DNA of 33,216 nt, from the NCBI GenBank assembly GCA_934274515.1, contig CAKQTC010000015.1:1-33216 (forward strand). The letters run 5' to 3'. This stretch comes from an uncultured Clostridia bacterium. Lineage in GTDB: Bacteria > Bacillota > Clostridia > Christensenellales > DTU072. The notes under the pieces were generated by a model, which did not search any database, was not told the origin of the DNA, and saw only the letters and a list, made by a program, of their open reading frames with translations. A program made the translations under genes and the position numbers. This document shows, in pieces, positions 22,483 to 30,937 of this stretch (positions are counted from its first letter, which is position 1; the number at the start of each line of letters is the position of its first letter).

Positions 22483-23567
22483 ATTTTCGTTACCTTCCCG
22501 TTATTAATAGAATATATATTTTTTTCGCCCGCGTTCTCGTTGAACTCGGTACACGTTATAAAAGTTTGCACGCCGCCTATGCTTTCAAACAACGCTTTTC
22601 TTCTGTCTTCGTCGAGTTCGCTAAGCACGTCGTCCATAAGTAGTATCGGGTATTCGCCGCTTTCTTTTTTGAACATCTCCACTTCCGCGAGTTTCATACT
22701 CAATACCGCCGTACGTTGCTGTCCTTGCGAGCCGTATTTCCTTATATCCACGCCGTCCGCCGTAATTTTTATGTCGTCGCGATGTATTCCTACCGTCGTA
22801 TATTCCAACCTTGCGTCTTTCGGATAGTTTGTTTCGTAAAGTTTCTTTAACCCGTTATAGACGTCGTTAAAATCCAATTCTTCGGTTTCGTAACTTACCG
22901 CGAGTTTTTCTTTGCCTAGCGTCAGTTTATCGTGTTTTTCCTCGGCAATCGGCGCGAGTGCGTCAACAAACGCTTTTCTTTTCGCCATTATAACTTCCTG
23001 TGCGCGGCACATTTTCTCGATAAGTATCGCGTTCATATCCGCGAGCGTCGGCGAGTTTTTGTATTCTTTAAGCAGTTTGTTTCTTTGCGCAAGCAGTTTG
23101 TTGTACCGAACAAGCGTATAAAAATAGTTTTTATCGCGTTGACAAATACTTATATCCATAAACCGTCGTCTGTCGCTAGGCGCGTCTTTGACGAGTTTCA
23201 TCTCGGTCGGAGAAAAAAACACCACGCAAACCGCGCCCATAAGTTCGCCTATCTTCGTTATCGGCAATCCGTCCAAGGCTATCCGCTTTTTCCCTTGCGC
23301 GTCAAGCGCAATGTCTACGGTGTGGTTAAACCCCATTCTGTCCACCGCAAGCCTTATTCTGCCGTTGCCGTTCGCGCCCCAACGGATAAGTTCTTTGTCG
23401 CGGAGCGCACGCGCGGATTTCGCAACCGACGAATAATAAATGCTTTCAAGTAGGTTCGTCTTGCCCGCGGCGTTATGCCCGACGAGTACGTTAAGCCCCT
23501 CGCCGAATTCGACGAACAGGTTTTCATAACTTAAAAAATTTTCAAGATAAACCTTTTTTACACGCAC
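22479..23567 (-). CDS. recF: DNA replication/repair protein RecF
   Basis: 362 residues from GTG 23567, five bases after metA. Walker A GHNAAGKTNLLESIYYSSVA, ABC-type signature YGSQGQQRTAVLSMKLAEVE, and Walker B PILLMDDVLSELDEDRR. RecF loads RecA at single-strand gaps with RecO and RecR. In many Bacillota recF sits in the dnaA-dnaN-recF-gyr region; here it is between metA and argS, so the ancestral replication cluster is broken in this genome or a second copy exists. Confidence 0.95.
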   Translation of the reverse strand: MRVKKVYLENFLSYENLFVEFGEGLNVLVGHNAAGKTNLLESIYYSSVAKSARALRDKELIRWGANGNGRIRLAVDRMGFNHTVDIALDAQGKKRIALDGLPITKIGELMGAVCVVFFSPTEMKLVKDAPSDRRRFMDISICQRDKNYFYTLVRYNKLLAQRNKLLKEYKNSPTLADMNAILIEKMCRAQEVIMAKRKAFVDALAPIAEEKHDKLTLGKEKLAVSYETEELDFNDVYNGLKKLYETNYPKDARLEYTTVGIHRDDIKITADGVDIRKYGSQGQQRTAVLSMKLAEVEMFKKESGEYPILLMDDVLSELDEDRRKALFESIGGVQTFITCTEFNENAGEKNIYSINNGKVTKI

Positions 23568-23572
23568 AGTTT

Positions 23573-24478
23573 TTAGCCTTTTATGTCGTACGGAGTAACT
23601 TGGTAAACGTAGTAGTTAAGCCAGTTACTAAACAGCAACGTTCCCGTCGAACGCCAACTCATATTGACTTCGTCCGTGTCACCGACAAAATAATGCGCCG
23701 GACGGGCGATACTTTCCCCTTTGTCTAAATCTCGATAGTATTCTTTTTTAAGCGTATCGCGGTCGTACTCCGAGTGTCCCGTAAAGAAAAACCTTTTATT
23801 GTCGATACTTTTTATCACGCTAGTCCCACATTCGTCCCCGGCAGCAAGACGAACAAGCCTGCCCTCGCGTTCGAGCGCATCCTCGTCGATTGCGGTATGA
23901 CGGGAATGAGGAACGTTGAACTTATCGTTAAGTCCGCGAAGAAGCGGATCGGTAGGTACGAGAAGTTTGTTCTCGAACACGCCGAACTTCTTTTCGGGCA
24001 AATCCCGTTTACCTATACCGTAGTAATAACTTAACGCCGCTTGCGCGCCCCAACAAATAAACACGCTGCTAGTAACGTTTCGGTCGGCGTAATCAAGTAT
24101 CTCGCACAGTTCGTCCCAGTATTTGACGTCGGCAAAATCCATTTGCTCCACAGGCGCGCCCGTCACGATAAGCCCGTCAAGTCTGCGATTTTTGACTTCG
24201 TCAAGCGTGTGATAAAACCTGTCCATATGCGTTTGCAACGCATGCGTCGCGCTGTAAGTCGCCGTCTTAATGAGCGTAACGTTGATTTGCAACGGGCTGT
24301 TGCTTAACATACGCATAAGTTGCGTTTCCGTTTCAACCTTGGTAGGCATCAAATTAAGTATGGCTATTTCGAGCGGTCGTATATCTTGCGTAAGCGCGCG
24401 CTTGTCTCCCATAACGAATATGGACTCTTTCGTAAGCACGTCAAACGCAGGAATTTCTCTCGGAATAACAATAGGCAT
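23573..24478 (-). CDS. metA: Homoserine O-acetyltransferase of the MetA family
   Basis: 301 residues, ATG 24478. Catalytic Cys142 in FICWGAQAALSYYYG, His and Glu of the triad in FTGHSEYDRDTL. Residue 111 is Glu (TGAPVEQMDF); structural work on MetA proteins links Glu111 to acetyl-CoA and Gly111 to succinyl-CoA, so acetylation is expected. This fits the O-acetylhomoserine sulfhydrylase encoded 38 bases upstream. Together they carry homoserine to homocysteine by direct sulfhydrylation. The name metAA is also used for acetyl-type enzymes. Confidence 0.93.
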   Translation of the reverse strand: MPIVIPREIPAFDVLTKESIFVMGDKRALTQDIRPLEIAILNLMPTKVETETQLMRMLSNSPLQINVTLIKTATYSATHALQTHMDRFYHTLDEVKNRRLDGLIVTGAPVEQMDFADVKYWDELCEILDYADRNVTSSVFICWGAQAALSYYYGIGKRDLPEKKFGVFENKLLVPTDPLLRGLNDKFNVPHSRHTAIDEDALEREGRLVRLAAGDECGTSVIKSIDNKRFFFTGHSEYDRDTLKKEYYRDLDKGESIARPAHYFVGDTDEVNMSWRSTGTLLFSNWLNYYVYQVTPYDIKG

Positions 24479-24516
24479 TTTTATCGCTCCTTCTTATGTT
24501 TTCGGCTACCGAACCA

Positions 24517-25797
24517 TCAGTTTTGGCTAGCGGAAAGTGCATTCTCGACGTCATCGACGATGTCTTTCGCGCTTTCTATGCCTACTGACAGACGTATAAG
24601 GTTCGGACTTATTCCGCAAGCAATCAAATCGGCGTCGGACAGTTGACGATGCGTAGTGCTTGCCGGGTGTAAAACGCAACTTCTCGCGTCTGCGATATGC
24701 GTTACGATACGGAAAAGTTTAAGCGCTTTTTGGAACTTCGCCGCCGCTTCTCTTCCGCCTTTTATCCCGAAAGTAACCATTCCCGACGCCATACCGTCGG
24801 TAAAATATTTTTTCGCGAGCAAGTAGTTTTCGTCGGTTTCCAGTCCGCCGTATTTGACCCATTCGACCGCGTCGTTTGCTTGAAGCATTTTCGCAAGCGC
24901 AAGCGCGTTTTCGCTGTGACGGGGCATTCTTAAATGCAGAGTGTCCATCCCCAGCACGGTAAGAAACGCGTTAAACGGAGCGGCTTGCGCACCTAAGTCG
25001 CGCATCATTTGTCCTCTTGCTTTTACGAGAAAACCCATATTGCCGAAATCTTTTGCGTAAATCAAACCGTGATAACTTTCGTCGGGTTCGTTGAAATCGG
25101 GAAATCTCGGATTGTCGAGATAGTTAAACTTGCCGCTGTCTACGATGATGCCGCCAAGACTCGTTGCATGCCCGTCAAGATATTTCGTCGAAGAATAAAT
25201 GATAATATCAGCACCGAAATCAAACGGACGACAAATAACGGGAGTGGCGAGCGTATTATCCACGACGAGCGGAAGACCGAATTTTTTAGTAACGGAAGAA
25301 AACTTTTCAAAGTCGGCAACAGCCATAGCGGGGTTTGCTATCGTTTCACAGAAAATGAACTTCGTTTTATCGTCGATAAGTGCGGCTATCTCTTCCTCTT
25401 TCGCGTCGGGCGAAATAAACTTGCAAGTAATACCGTATTTCGGTAACGTCGTGCAAAAAAGGTTGTAGGTTCCGCCGTAAATAGTGGAAGTGCTGATGAT
25501 GTTATCCCCGGCTCGACAAAGATTAAGCGCGGTAAGCGTTGTCGCAGCCATTCCGCTTGCTGTACAAATCGCGCCTACTCCGCCGTCAAGGTCGGAAATT
25601 TTCTTTTCAAGCGCGTCAATCGTCGGACTGCCGAGCCTTGCGTAGAAAAACCCGCTCTTTTTTAGATCGAACAAATCGCCCATCTCTTCGGGCGTGTCGT
25701 AAACGTACGTCGTGCTCTGCACGATAGGAAGAACTCGGGGTTCTCCGTTTTTCGGGGTGTAACCCGATTGAACGCATTTTGTATCGATATCAAACAT
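24517..25797 (-). CDS. metY: O-acetylhomoserine sulfhydrylase (homocysteine synthase)
   Basis: 426 residues. I start at ATG 25797 because GGAGG lies seven bases upstream; an in-frame extension to 25830 would overlap smpB. PLP-dependent Cys/Met metabolism family: pyridoxal Lys in YSSTKYLDGHATSLGG, with DNTLATPVICRPFDFGADI before it, and the cofactor phosphate site TASGMAATTLTALNL. It makes homocysteine from O-acetylhomoserine and sulfide. smpB ends five bases before, metA follows. Confidence 0.93.
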   Translation of the reverse strand: MFDIDTKCVQSGYTPKNGEPRVLPIVQSTTYVYDTPEEMGDLFDLKKSGFFYARLGSPTIDALEKKISDLDGGVGAICTASGMAATTLTALNLCRAGDNIISTSTIYGGTYNLFCTTLPKYGITCKFISPDAKEEEIAALIDDKTKFIFCETIANPAMAVADFEKFSSVTKKFGLPLVVDNTLATPVICRPFDFGADIIIYSSTKYLDGHATSLGGIIVDSGKFNYLDNPRFPDFNEPDESYHGLIYAKDFGNMGFLVKARGQMMRDLGAQAAPFNAFLTVLGMDTLHLRMPRHSENALALAKMLQANDAVEWVKYGGLETDENYLLAKKYFTDGMASGMVTFGIKGGREAAAKFQKALKLFRIVTHIADARSCVLHPASTTHRQLSDADLIACGISPNLIRLSVGIESAKDIVDDVENALSASQN

Positions 25798-25801
25798 TCC
25801 A

Positions 25802-26254
25802 TTACCTCCAAGAGTTAAGCGCGCGTTCAACGTCGCGTTTTATTTGTTTTTCTTTAAGTGTTTTGCGCTTGTCAAACAGTTCTTTACCCTTAGCCAAAGC
25901 GACTTCCGCCTTAACCAACGCGTTTTTGAAATAGATTTTCGTAACGACAAGAGTATAACCTTTTTGTTCGGTTTTGCTTTTAAGACGAACAATCTCTTTT
26001 TTGTGCATTAGTAGCCTGCGTTTTCTGCGCGGATCAGGATTAAAATAACTGCCTTTTTCATACGGCAAAATATGCGCGTTGTAAAGAATAAGTTCCCCGT
26101 CTTTAACCGCGGCATAACTGTCTTTTAGGTTGACAGCACCCTTGCGTATACTCTTCACTTCGCTCCCGACGAGTTCGATACCCGCCTCGAAAGTTTCTTC
26201 AATAAAGTATTCGTGATACGCTTTTTTATTTGTAGCAACGACTTTTTCGCTCAT
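25802..26254 (-). CDS. smpB: SsrA-binding protein SmpB
   Basis: 150 residues, standard length. Family blocks NKKAYHEYFIEETFEAGIEL, GSEVKSIRKGAVNLKDSYA, and the basic C-terminal tail ending KQIKRDVERALNSWR. It carries tmRNA to stalled ribosomes. No Shine-Dalgarno sequence stands before the ATG; a good -10 box ends only nine bases upstream, suggesting a leaderless transcript. First gene of the smpB-metY-metA-recF-argS run. Confidence 0.96.
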   Translation of the reverse strand: MSEKVVATNKKAYHEYFIEETFEAGIELVGSEVKSIRKGAVNLKDSYAAVKDGELILYNAHILPYEKGSYFNPDPRRKRRLLMHKKEIVRLKSKTEQKGYTLVVTKIYFKNALVKAEVALAKGKELFDKRKTLKEKQIKRDVERALNSWR

Positions 26255-26262
26255 ATTAAATT

Positions 26263-26291
26263 ATTTTACCATATTACGCGCGCGTATGCAA
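26263..26291 (-). promoter_or_regulatory. Promoter directly abutting smpB
   Basis: On the minus strand TTGCAT (26291-26286), 17 bases, TAAAAT (26268-26263). The expected transcription start is at about 26256, one or two bases before the smpB ATG at 26254, so there is no room for a ribosome binding site. Confidence 0.65.
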
Positions 26292-26368
26292 AGAAAAAAA
26301 TCGTTTTTTAGCCAAGAGTAAACGAGTTAAACCCGAAATAACGCCAAAAACTGCCAAAACAGCCTAGC

Positions 26369-26450
26369 ACAACGCAAAGCGTTGTCACTTTGCCGACAGA
26401 AAAAGCGCTCATTCCGCGACTTACCTTGCTCGATTATAGGGTGTAAAGGG
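26369..26450. repeat. Dispersed intergenic repeat copy
   Basis: Begins with the hairpin CAACGC-AAA-GCGTTG (26370-26384), then TTGCCGACAGAAAAAGC, ATTCCGCGACTTACCTTGCT and CGATTATAGGGTGTAAAGGG. Same family as the copies at 20623-20760 and 30775-30877. It ends exactly at the stop codon of the transglutaminase gene. Confidence 0.75.
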
Positions 26451-28058
26451 TTATGCTGAAAATTGTGGGAATTTCGGAAATCCGGGGAACCACGGGCGAA
26501 TATTATTGTTACTGCCTTCGGGCGAGTTGTCTACTTCTCCGCCGAAATTGTACGCCACACTCGCTTTCGGGTATGAAATATACGGCGTTTCTTTATGCGA
26601 CGTATCGTCTGCGACTAGCAGATAGTGGTGGTTAAGATACTCGTCGTTCGTTTTTTCTTCAAGGCTGTTGCCCCACGTTGTATCAATCATATACCACGTT
26701 CCGTCGATTTTAACTTTGTTCCACGCGTGTCCTTCGTCGTTGACCGTGCCGGATATTTTAAGCGCGTCTATGCCTTCGATTGTCGCCATAGAAAGAAACG
26801 CTTTGCTCAATCCGTCGCAAATTGCAACTCTGCTTTTATCGTTTATCACACCGTTATCGCCTAGCCCGAAAACGCCTTCCATATACATGCAGCGATAACT
26901 GAACAGTTCTCCTACGCCTTTTCCTTCGTCTTCGTACACGTTGTCGGTAAATTCGTAATCGTATATAACGGTGTCAATGATATAGTCGTAAATAGAATGA
27001 ACTTTTTGTACGGGTTTATCCTTATCCGAAACAATCCGCGAAAGAATATTCCGCATATTACTATACAAATATTCCGCATTACTGCCGCTTACCGGGGTCG
27101 GTTTATACCCCTTTTTAAGCGTATAATAAAGTTGGTCGCTGCTCGACGGTGAAATCGTATCGGCAACCTCGTCTATCGCAAACTTTCTTTCTTTCGGTTT
27201 TGCGGCGAGATTATAATGCGCCGGGTTGTCTTTGTCCAAAGCGTTTTTATATTTTTCGTTTGTTATCGTTGAATATTTAGGGTCAAAATCGTACAAAAAC
27301 TTCATATATATCGTACCGTATTTGCCCGTTTCGTCCACTTCAAACGAATAAGTATACGCGGCGGAATCTTCATAGGCGTCGATTGCGCTGTACACTTCGT
27401 TCGCAAACGCTTTTTCTATGTTTTTACTGTGATAATACGACGCGTAATCATAACCCATATACACGTTGGCGCTAAGTTCGTAGCACCCGGAATCAATCGT
27501 TGCGCCTTCGCGGAAAATGATAAGATAACTCCAAAAATCAAACCATTCCGAGCGATTGCCCATATAATAATCGATATCTTTGAACCCCGCCTTCACGGTT
27601 TTCGTATAATTGTCGTAGGTCTTGGCGTCGATACCTTTATAGGAATAACTCTCTACGTTTATCGTTCTGCCCGAACCGGTATTTTTTGCCGTGTTCAACG
27701 AAACTTTCAAATCTTGCCAAAAATCATACCCGAACTTGGTCAGCGAACTTTTGCCCGTTTCAAACCCCTCGTCGGCACCGTCGAAAGTTTTAATTTCTTT
27801 GCCGTCGTTTATTTCAAGCGAATAATTCACGCCTTCGGCTACGTCCCATTCGGCATACATTTCGCCGTTTTCAAACGTAACGCCGATTACGTTCTCGTCG
27901 CCGTAGTACTCTTCTCTGTCGCCGATTTTGCCCGTATCCAGCGCGTTGTTATAGACTTTTTTGATAGTGGAAAGTATAGACAAGCAGGAAGTCGCAGCCG
28001 TACAAAGCAACACAGATAACAAGAGGATTAAAATTTTATGAATTTTTCTACCCACCAC
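26451..28058 (-). CDS. Transglutaminase-like lipoprotein
   Basis: 535 residues from one of two adjacent GTG codons (28058 or 28055) after AGGAGG; the second has better spacing. N-terminal signal peptide with lipobox-like AATSC at about residue 25, so probably anchored outside the membrane. The central part is unrecognised. Near residues 400-470 is a transglutaminase-type cysteine protease fold: Cys in VAICDGLSKAFLSMA, His in NDEGHAWNKVKIDG, Asp in WYMIDTTWGN, the full catalytic triad. The last 30 residues are Pro/Phe-rich. Such proteins cleave or cross-link cell-wall peptides or proteins; the substrate is not known. No partner genes adjoin it. Confidence 0.88.
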   Translation of the reverse strand: MVGRKIHKILILLLSVLLCTAATSCLSILSTIKKVYNNALDTGKIGDREEYYGDENVIGVTFENGEMYAEWDVAEGVNYSLEINDGKEIKTFDGADEGFETGKSSLTKFGYDFWQDLKVSLNTAKNTGSGRTINVESYSYKGIDAKTYDNYTKTVKAGFKDIDYYMGNRSEWFDFWSYLIIFREGATIDSGCYELSANVYMGYDYASYYHSKNIEKAFANEVYSAIDAYEDSAAYTYSFEVDETGKYGTIYMKFLYDFDPKYSTITNEKYKNALDKDNPAHYNLAAKPKERKFAIDEVADTISPSSSDQLYYTLKKGYKPTPVSGSNAEYLYSNMRNILSRIVSDKDKPVQKVHSIYDYIIDTVIYDYEFTDNVYEDEGKGVGELFSYRCMYMEGVFGLGDNGVINDKSRVAICDGLSKAFLSMATIEGIDALKISGTVNDEGHAWNKVKIDGTWYMIDTTWGNSLEEKTNDEYLNHHYLLVADDTSHKETPYISYPKASVAYNFGGEVDNSPEGSNNNIRPWFPGFPKFPQFSA

Positions 28059-28127
28059 GACCTCCTCGCTTTATACATTCTCGCACGCCTTGCTTAAATA
28101 ATTATTTAATTCTATACGGTTAATTTT

Positions 28128-28156
28128 ATTATACGCTTTTTAATATTTTTTTGCCA
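28128..28156 (-). promoter_or_regulatory. Promoter of the transglutaminase-like gene
   Basis: On the minus strand TGGCAA (28156-28151), 17 bases, TATAAT (28133-28128), about 70 bases before the GTG. The -35 box is weak and overlaps the neighbourhood of the asnA terminator. Confidence 0.6.
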
Positions 28157-28157
28157 T

Positions 28158-28180
28158 AAAAAAAAGCGCCTGCGCGCTTT
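28158..28180 (-). terminator. Terminator of the asnS-asnA operon
   Basis: AAAGCGC and GCGCTTT form a 7-bp stem around CTGC (28163-28180), followed on the minus strand by further T from 28162 to 28158. Confidence 0.85.
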
Positions 28181-28191
28181 TCTCTTTTCTT

Positions 28192-28221
28192 TTACAGCAA
28201 GCGAATTTACAGCAAGCGAAT
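28192..28221. repeat. 15-bp tandem duplication spanning the asnA stop codon
   Basis: TTACAGCAAGCGAAT occurs twice in a row. On the coding strand this is Ile-Arg-Leu-Leu-stop repeated, so the second copy is an in-frame but untranslated echo of the gene end. Confidence 0.85.
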
Positions 28222-29217
28222 CCCCGCTTTTTCGCACTCGTCCGTCATATCTTGCGGCCAAACCGAAACGTGAACTTCGCCTATATGCGCTTTACTTAAA
28301 AGCAACATACACAATCTCGACTGTCCTATACCTCCGCCTATGGTAAGCGGATACGTTCCGTTAATGACGTTCCTGTGGTACGGCATATTCATTCTGTCGG
28401 ACGCGTTGCTTTCTTCCAGTTGCTTAACTATGGATTCTGCGTCAACACGTATACCCATACTCGACACCTCAAAGGCGCAATCGAGCAGTTCGTTGTAAAA
28501 CATTATATCTCCGTTAAGCGTCCAGTCGTCGTAATCGGGCGCACGTCCGTCGTGTCGTTTTCCGCTCCTTAACTTCCCGCCGATTTGCATTATGAACACC
28601 GTCTTTTTCTCTCTCAAAATAGCGTTTTCGCGTTCCTTAGCGGTTAGTTCGGGATACCTATCTTCGAGTTCTTGTGCCGTTATGAAATAAACTTCTCGAC
28701 AAAGCGGCGCACCGGGTACGGGATAAACTTTGTCAAGTTCTTCCTTTGTATCGACAATGACGTTGACGATTTTTTTCACCGTTTCTTTAAGGTATTCTAC
28801 GGTTCTGTCTTCTTCGGCTATTACCTTTTCCCAGTCCCATTGATCGACGAAAACGGAATGAAGATTGTCTACGTTATCGTCGCGACGAATGGCGTTCATA
28901 TCGGTATATATACCTTCTCCTGCGGCGTAGCCGTATTTATGGAGCGCGGCGCGTTTCCATTTTGCGAGCGACTGTACGACTTCCGCGTCAACGCCTTCGA
29001 TTTCTTTGATTGTGAAAGAAACTTTTCTTTCGACGCCGTTAAGGTCGTCGTTAAGTCCGCTGTCTTTCGTCACGAACAACGGCGCGGTAACGCGGTCGAG
29101 ATTAAGCGCGGCGGCAAGTTTTTTTTGAAAAGTATCTTTGATTACTTTTATCGCTTTCTGCGTTTGTCTTTGGCTTATTGCCGACTTATATCCGTCGGGA
29201 ATGATGACTCTACCCAT
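28207..29217 (-). CDS. asnA: Aspartate-ammonia ligase (asparagine synthetase A)
   Basis: 336 residues, normal length. Class II synthetase-like fold with VSFTIKEIEGVDAEVVQSLA, DQWDWEKVIAEEDR, RHDGRAPDYDDWTLNGDIMF and the C-terminal GGGIGQSRLCMLLLSKAHIG. It makes asparagine from aspartate, ammonia and ATP. asnS ends 13 bases upstream, so free asparagine and Asn-tRNA are made from one transcript. The stop codon lies in a 15-bp tandem duplication. Confidence 0.97.
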   Translation of the reverse strand: MGRVIIPDGYKSAISQRQTQKAIKVIKDTFQKKLAAALNLDRVTAPLFVTKDSGLNDDLNGVERKVSFTIKEIEGVDAEVVQSLAKWKRAALHKYGYAAGEGIYTDMNAIRRDDNVDNLHSVFVDQWDWEKVIAEEDRTVEYLKETVKKIVNVIVDTKEELDKVYPVPGAPLCREVYFITAQELEDRYPELTAKERENAILREKKTVFIMQIGGKLRSGKRHDGRAPDYDDWTLNGDIMFYNELLDCAFEVSSMGIRVDAESIVKQLEESNASDRMNMPYHRNVINGTYPLTIGGGIGQSRLCMLLLSKAHIGEVHVSVWPQDMTDECEKAGIRLL

Positions 29218-29230
29218 TTTATCTCCTTTT

Positions 29231-30601
29231 TTAGTCCACGTTTCCTACCGTACGCGGATAAAGTATTACGTCGCGGATATTGCTCATACCCGTAATATAC
29301 ATAAGTATTCTTTCAAAACCTAAACCGAACCCGCCGTGCGGCACGCTGCCGAATTTACGGAGCGCAATATAGTTTTCGTATTCTTCCAAACTCATGTCGC
29401 GCGCTTTCATCGCGTTTACGAGTTTGTCGTAGTCTGCCTCTCTTTCGCTACCGCCGATTATTTCGCCTACGCCGGGTACGAGAAGGTCGCTCGCCGCCAC
29501 GGTTTTACCGTCGGCGTTTTGTTTCATATAAAACGCTTTGATTTCTTTCGGATAGTTGATGACGAATACGGGTTTGTTGAAAACTTTTTCGACTATGTAT
29601 CTTTCGTGTTCGGTTTGAAGGTCGCAACCCCATTCGACGGGATAGTTGAACTTTTCGCCGCTCTCTCGAAGAATACGTATCGCATCGGTATAATCGAGTA
29701 CGCCGAAATCTTCGCTAACCGCCTTTTCGAGTTTTGCAATAAGCCCGTCTTCAAAATGCGCTTGGAAAAATTCAAGTTCTTCTCTACACGAGGAAAGAAT
29801 GTCTTTTATAATGTAAACGAACATCTCTTCCGCTAGGTTAATAACGTCGTGTAGATCGGCAAACGCTATTTCCGGCTCGATATGCCAAAACTCCGCAACG
29901 TGTCTGGGTGTGTTGCTGTTTTCCGCACGGAACGATGGTCCGAACGTGTAAATTTTGCCGAACGCCATCGCGCAAACCTCGCCTTCGAGTTGCCCGGAAA
30001 CGGAAAGCGTCGCTTTCTTACCGAAAAAGTCCGTGCTGTAATATTCTTCCGCAGTTTTGATTTCGGGCGCGAAACCGTGAGTGGTTACTTGGAAAACTTC
30101 CCCCGCGCCTTCGCAGTCGCTACCCGTGATAAGGGGCGTGTTGACGTATACAAAGTTACGTTCTTGGAAAAATCTATGCAAAGCGGCGGCTAGTTTGGAG
30201 CGAACCCTGAAAACCGCGTTAAACGTGTTTGTTCTTATTCTAAGATGCGGAATGGTCCTTAGATATTCGAGAGAATGACGCTTTTTTTGAAGCGGATAAT
30301 CCGCAGGACATTCTCCGAGAACGGCAATTTCTTTCGCATTTATTTCGGCAACGCCGTCCCTACCCGCAACGGCAACGCCGCTAACTTGAACCGCCGCGCC
30401 GAGTTTGAACGCCTCAACGGGTGCGTTAAGCGCCGCTTTGTCCACTACGATTTGCAAATGTTTAAGGCTTGTCCCGTCGTTAATTTCCATAAAGGACACG
30501 TTTTTTGAATCTCTCGCAGTTCTAACCCAACCGCAAACCACAACCTCTTTTCCGATATAACTTGCGTCTTCTCTTATAACTCTTACGTCAATATGTTTCA
30601 T
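29231..30601 (-). CDS. asnS: Asparaginyl-tRNA synthetase
   Basis: 456 residues, class IIb. N-terminal OB-fold (VVCGWVRTARDSKNVSFMEI), motif 2 FRAENSNTPRHVAEFWHIEP, motif 3 GGFGLGFERILMYITG ending in DVILYPRTVGNVD. The AEFWHIEPE variant and HGFAPEI support AsnS over AspS. ATG 30601 has a distant AGAAGG. Linked to asnA downstream. No T-box is seen in the leader. Confidence 0.96.
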   Translation of the reverse strand: MKHIDVRVIREDASYIGKEVVVCGWVRTARDSKNVSFMEINDGTSLKHLQIVVDKAALNAPVEAFKLGAAVQVSGVAVAGRDGVAEINAKEIAVLGECPADYPLQKKRHSLEYLRTIPHLRIRTNTFNAVFRVRSKLAAALHRFFQERNFVYVNTPLITGSDCEGAGEVFQVTTHGFAPEIKTAEEYYSTDFFGKKATLSVSGQLEGEVCAMAFGKIYTFGPSFRAENSNTPRHVAEFWHIEPEIAFADLHDVINLAEEMFVYIIKDILSSCREELEFFQAHFEDGLIAKLEKAVSEDFGVLDYTDAIRILRESGEKFNYPVEWGCDLQTEHERYIVEKVFNKPVFVINYPKEIKAFYMKQNADGKTVAASDLLVPGVGEIIGGSEREADYDKLVNAMKARDMSLEEYENYIALRKFGSVPHGGFGLGFERILMYITGMSNIRDVILYPRTVGNVD

Positions 30602-30638
30602 TATACAACTAACCTTCTTATATTAAATATAATAAGTA

Positions 30639-30667
30639 ATAATAACATATCCCCACCCGTTTGGCAA
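30639..30667 (-). promoter_or_regulatory. Promoter of asnS-asnA
   Basis: On the minus strand TTGCCA (30667-30662), 17 bases, TATTAT (30644-30639), 38 bases before the ATG. The rest of the gap up to 30938 contains no gene, only a repeat copy and the rpsR terminator. Confidence 0.65.
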
Positions 30668-30774
30668 TTAATCGCACCCCAAAAGCCATATTATTTCAAA
30701 ATAAATACGTTATGAAAGAGTAAAGTATTTCATACGCCATTATTAATCTTCACTCCCGTTCCTTGTTCCGCTCG

Positions 30775-30877
30775 ATTACAGAACGCAAAGCGTTGTCACA
30801 TTGCCGACATAGAAAGCATTTCTTCTTCGACTTACTTTGCTCGATTTCGGGATACAACGTCACGTTGCCACGTTGCT
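30775..30877. repeat. Dispersed intergenic repeat copy
   Basis: Contains AACGC-AAA-GCGTT (30783-30795), TTGCCGACATAGAAAGCATT, CGACTTACTTTGCTCGATTT and the palindrome CAACG-TCA-CGTTG (30855-30867). This is the most complete copy, with both palindromic ends present, and gives the order hairpin A, core, hairpin B. Confidence 0.75.
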
Positions 30878-30883
30878 ATTTGT

Positions 30884-30911
30884 AAAAAAAACACTCCGAA
30901 AAATCGGAGTG
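30884..30911 (-). terminator. Terminator of the rpsF-ssb-rpsR operon
   Basis: CACTCCGA and TCGGAGTG pair across AAAA, followed on the minus strand by eight T (30891-30884). T residues also follow on the plus strand. Confidence 0.92.
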
Positions 30912-30937
30912 CGTTTTTTTGTTAGGCAGCCTTAGGT

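Noticed and set aside
30602..30937. T-box riboswitch before asnS
   Set aside because: I found no T-box consensus or stem I features, and the inferred leader is only about 30 bases.
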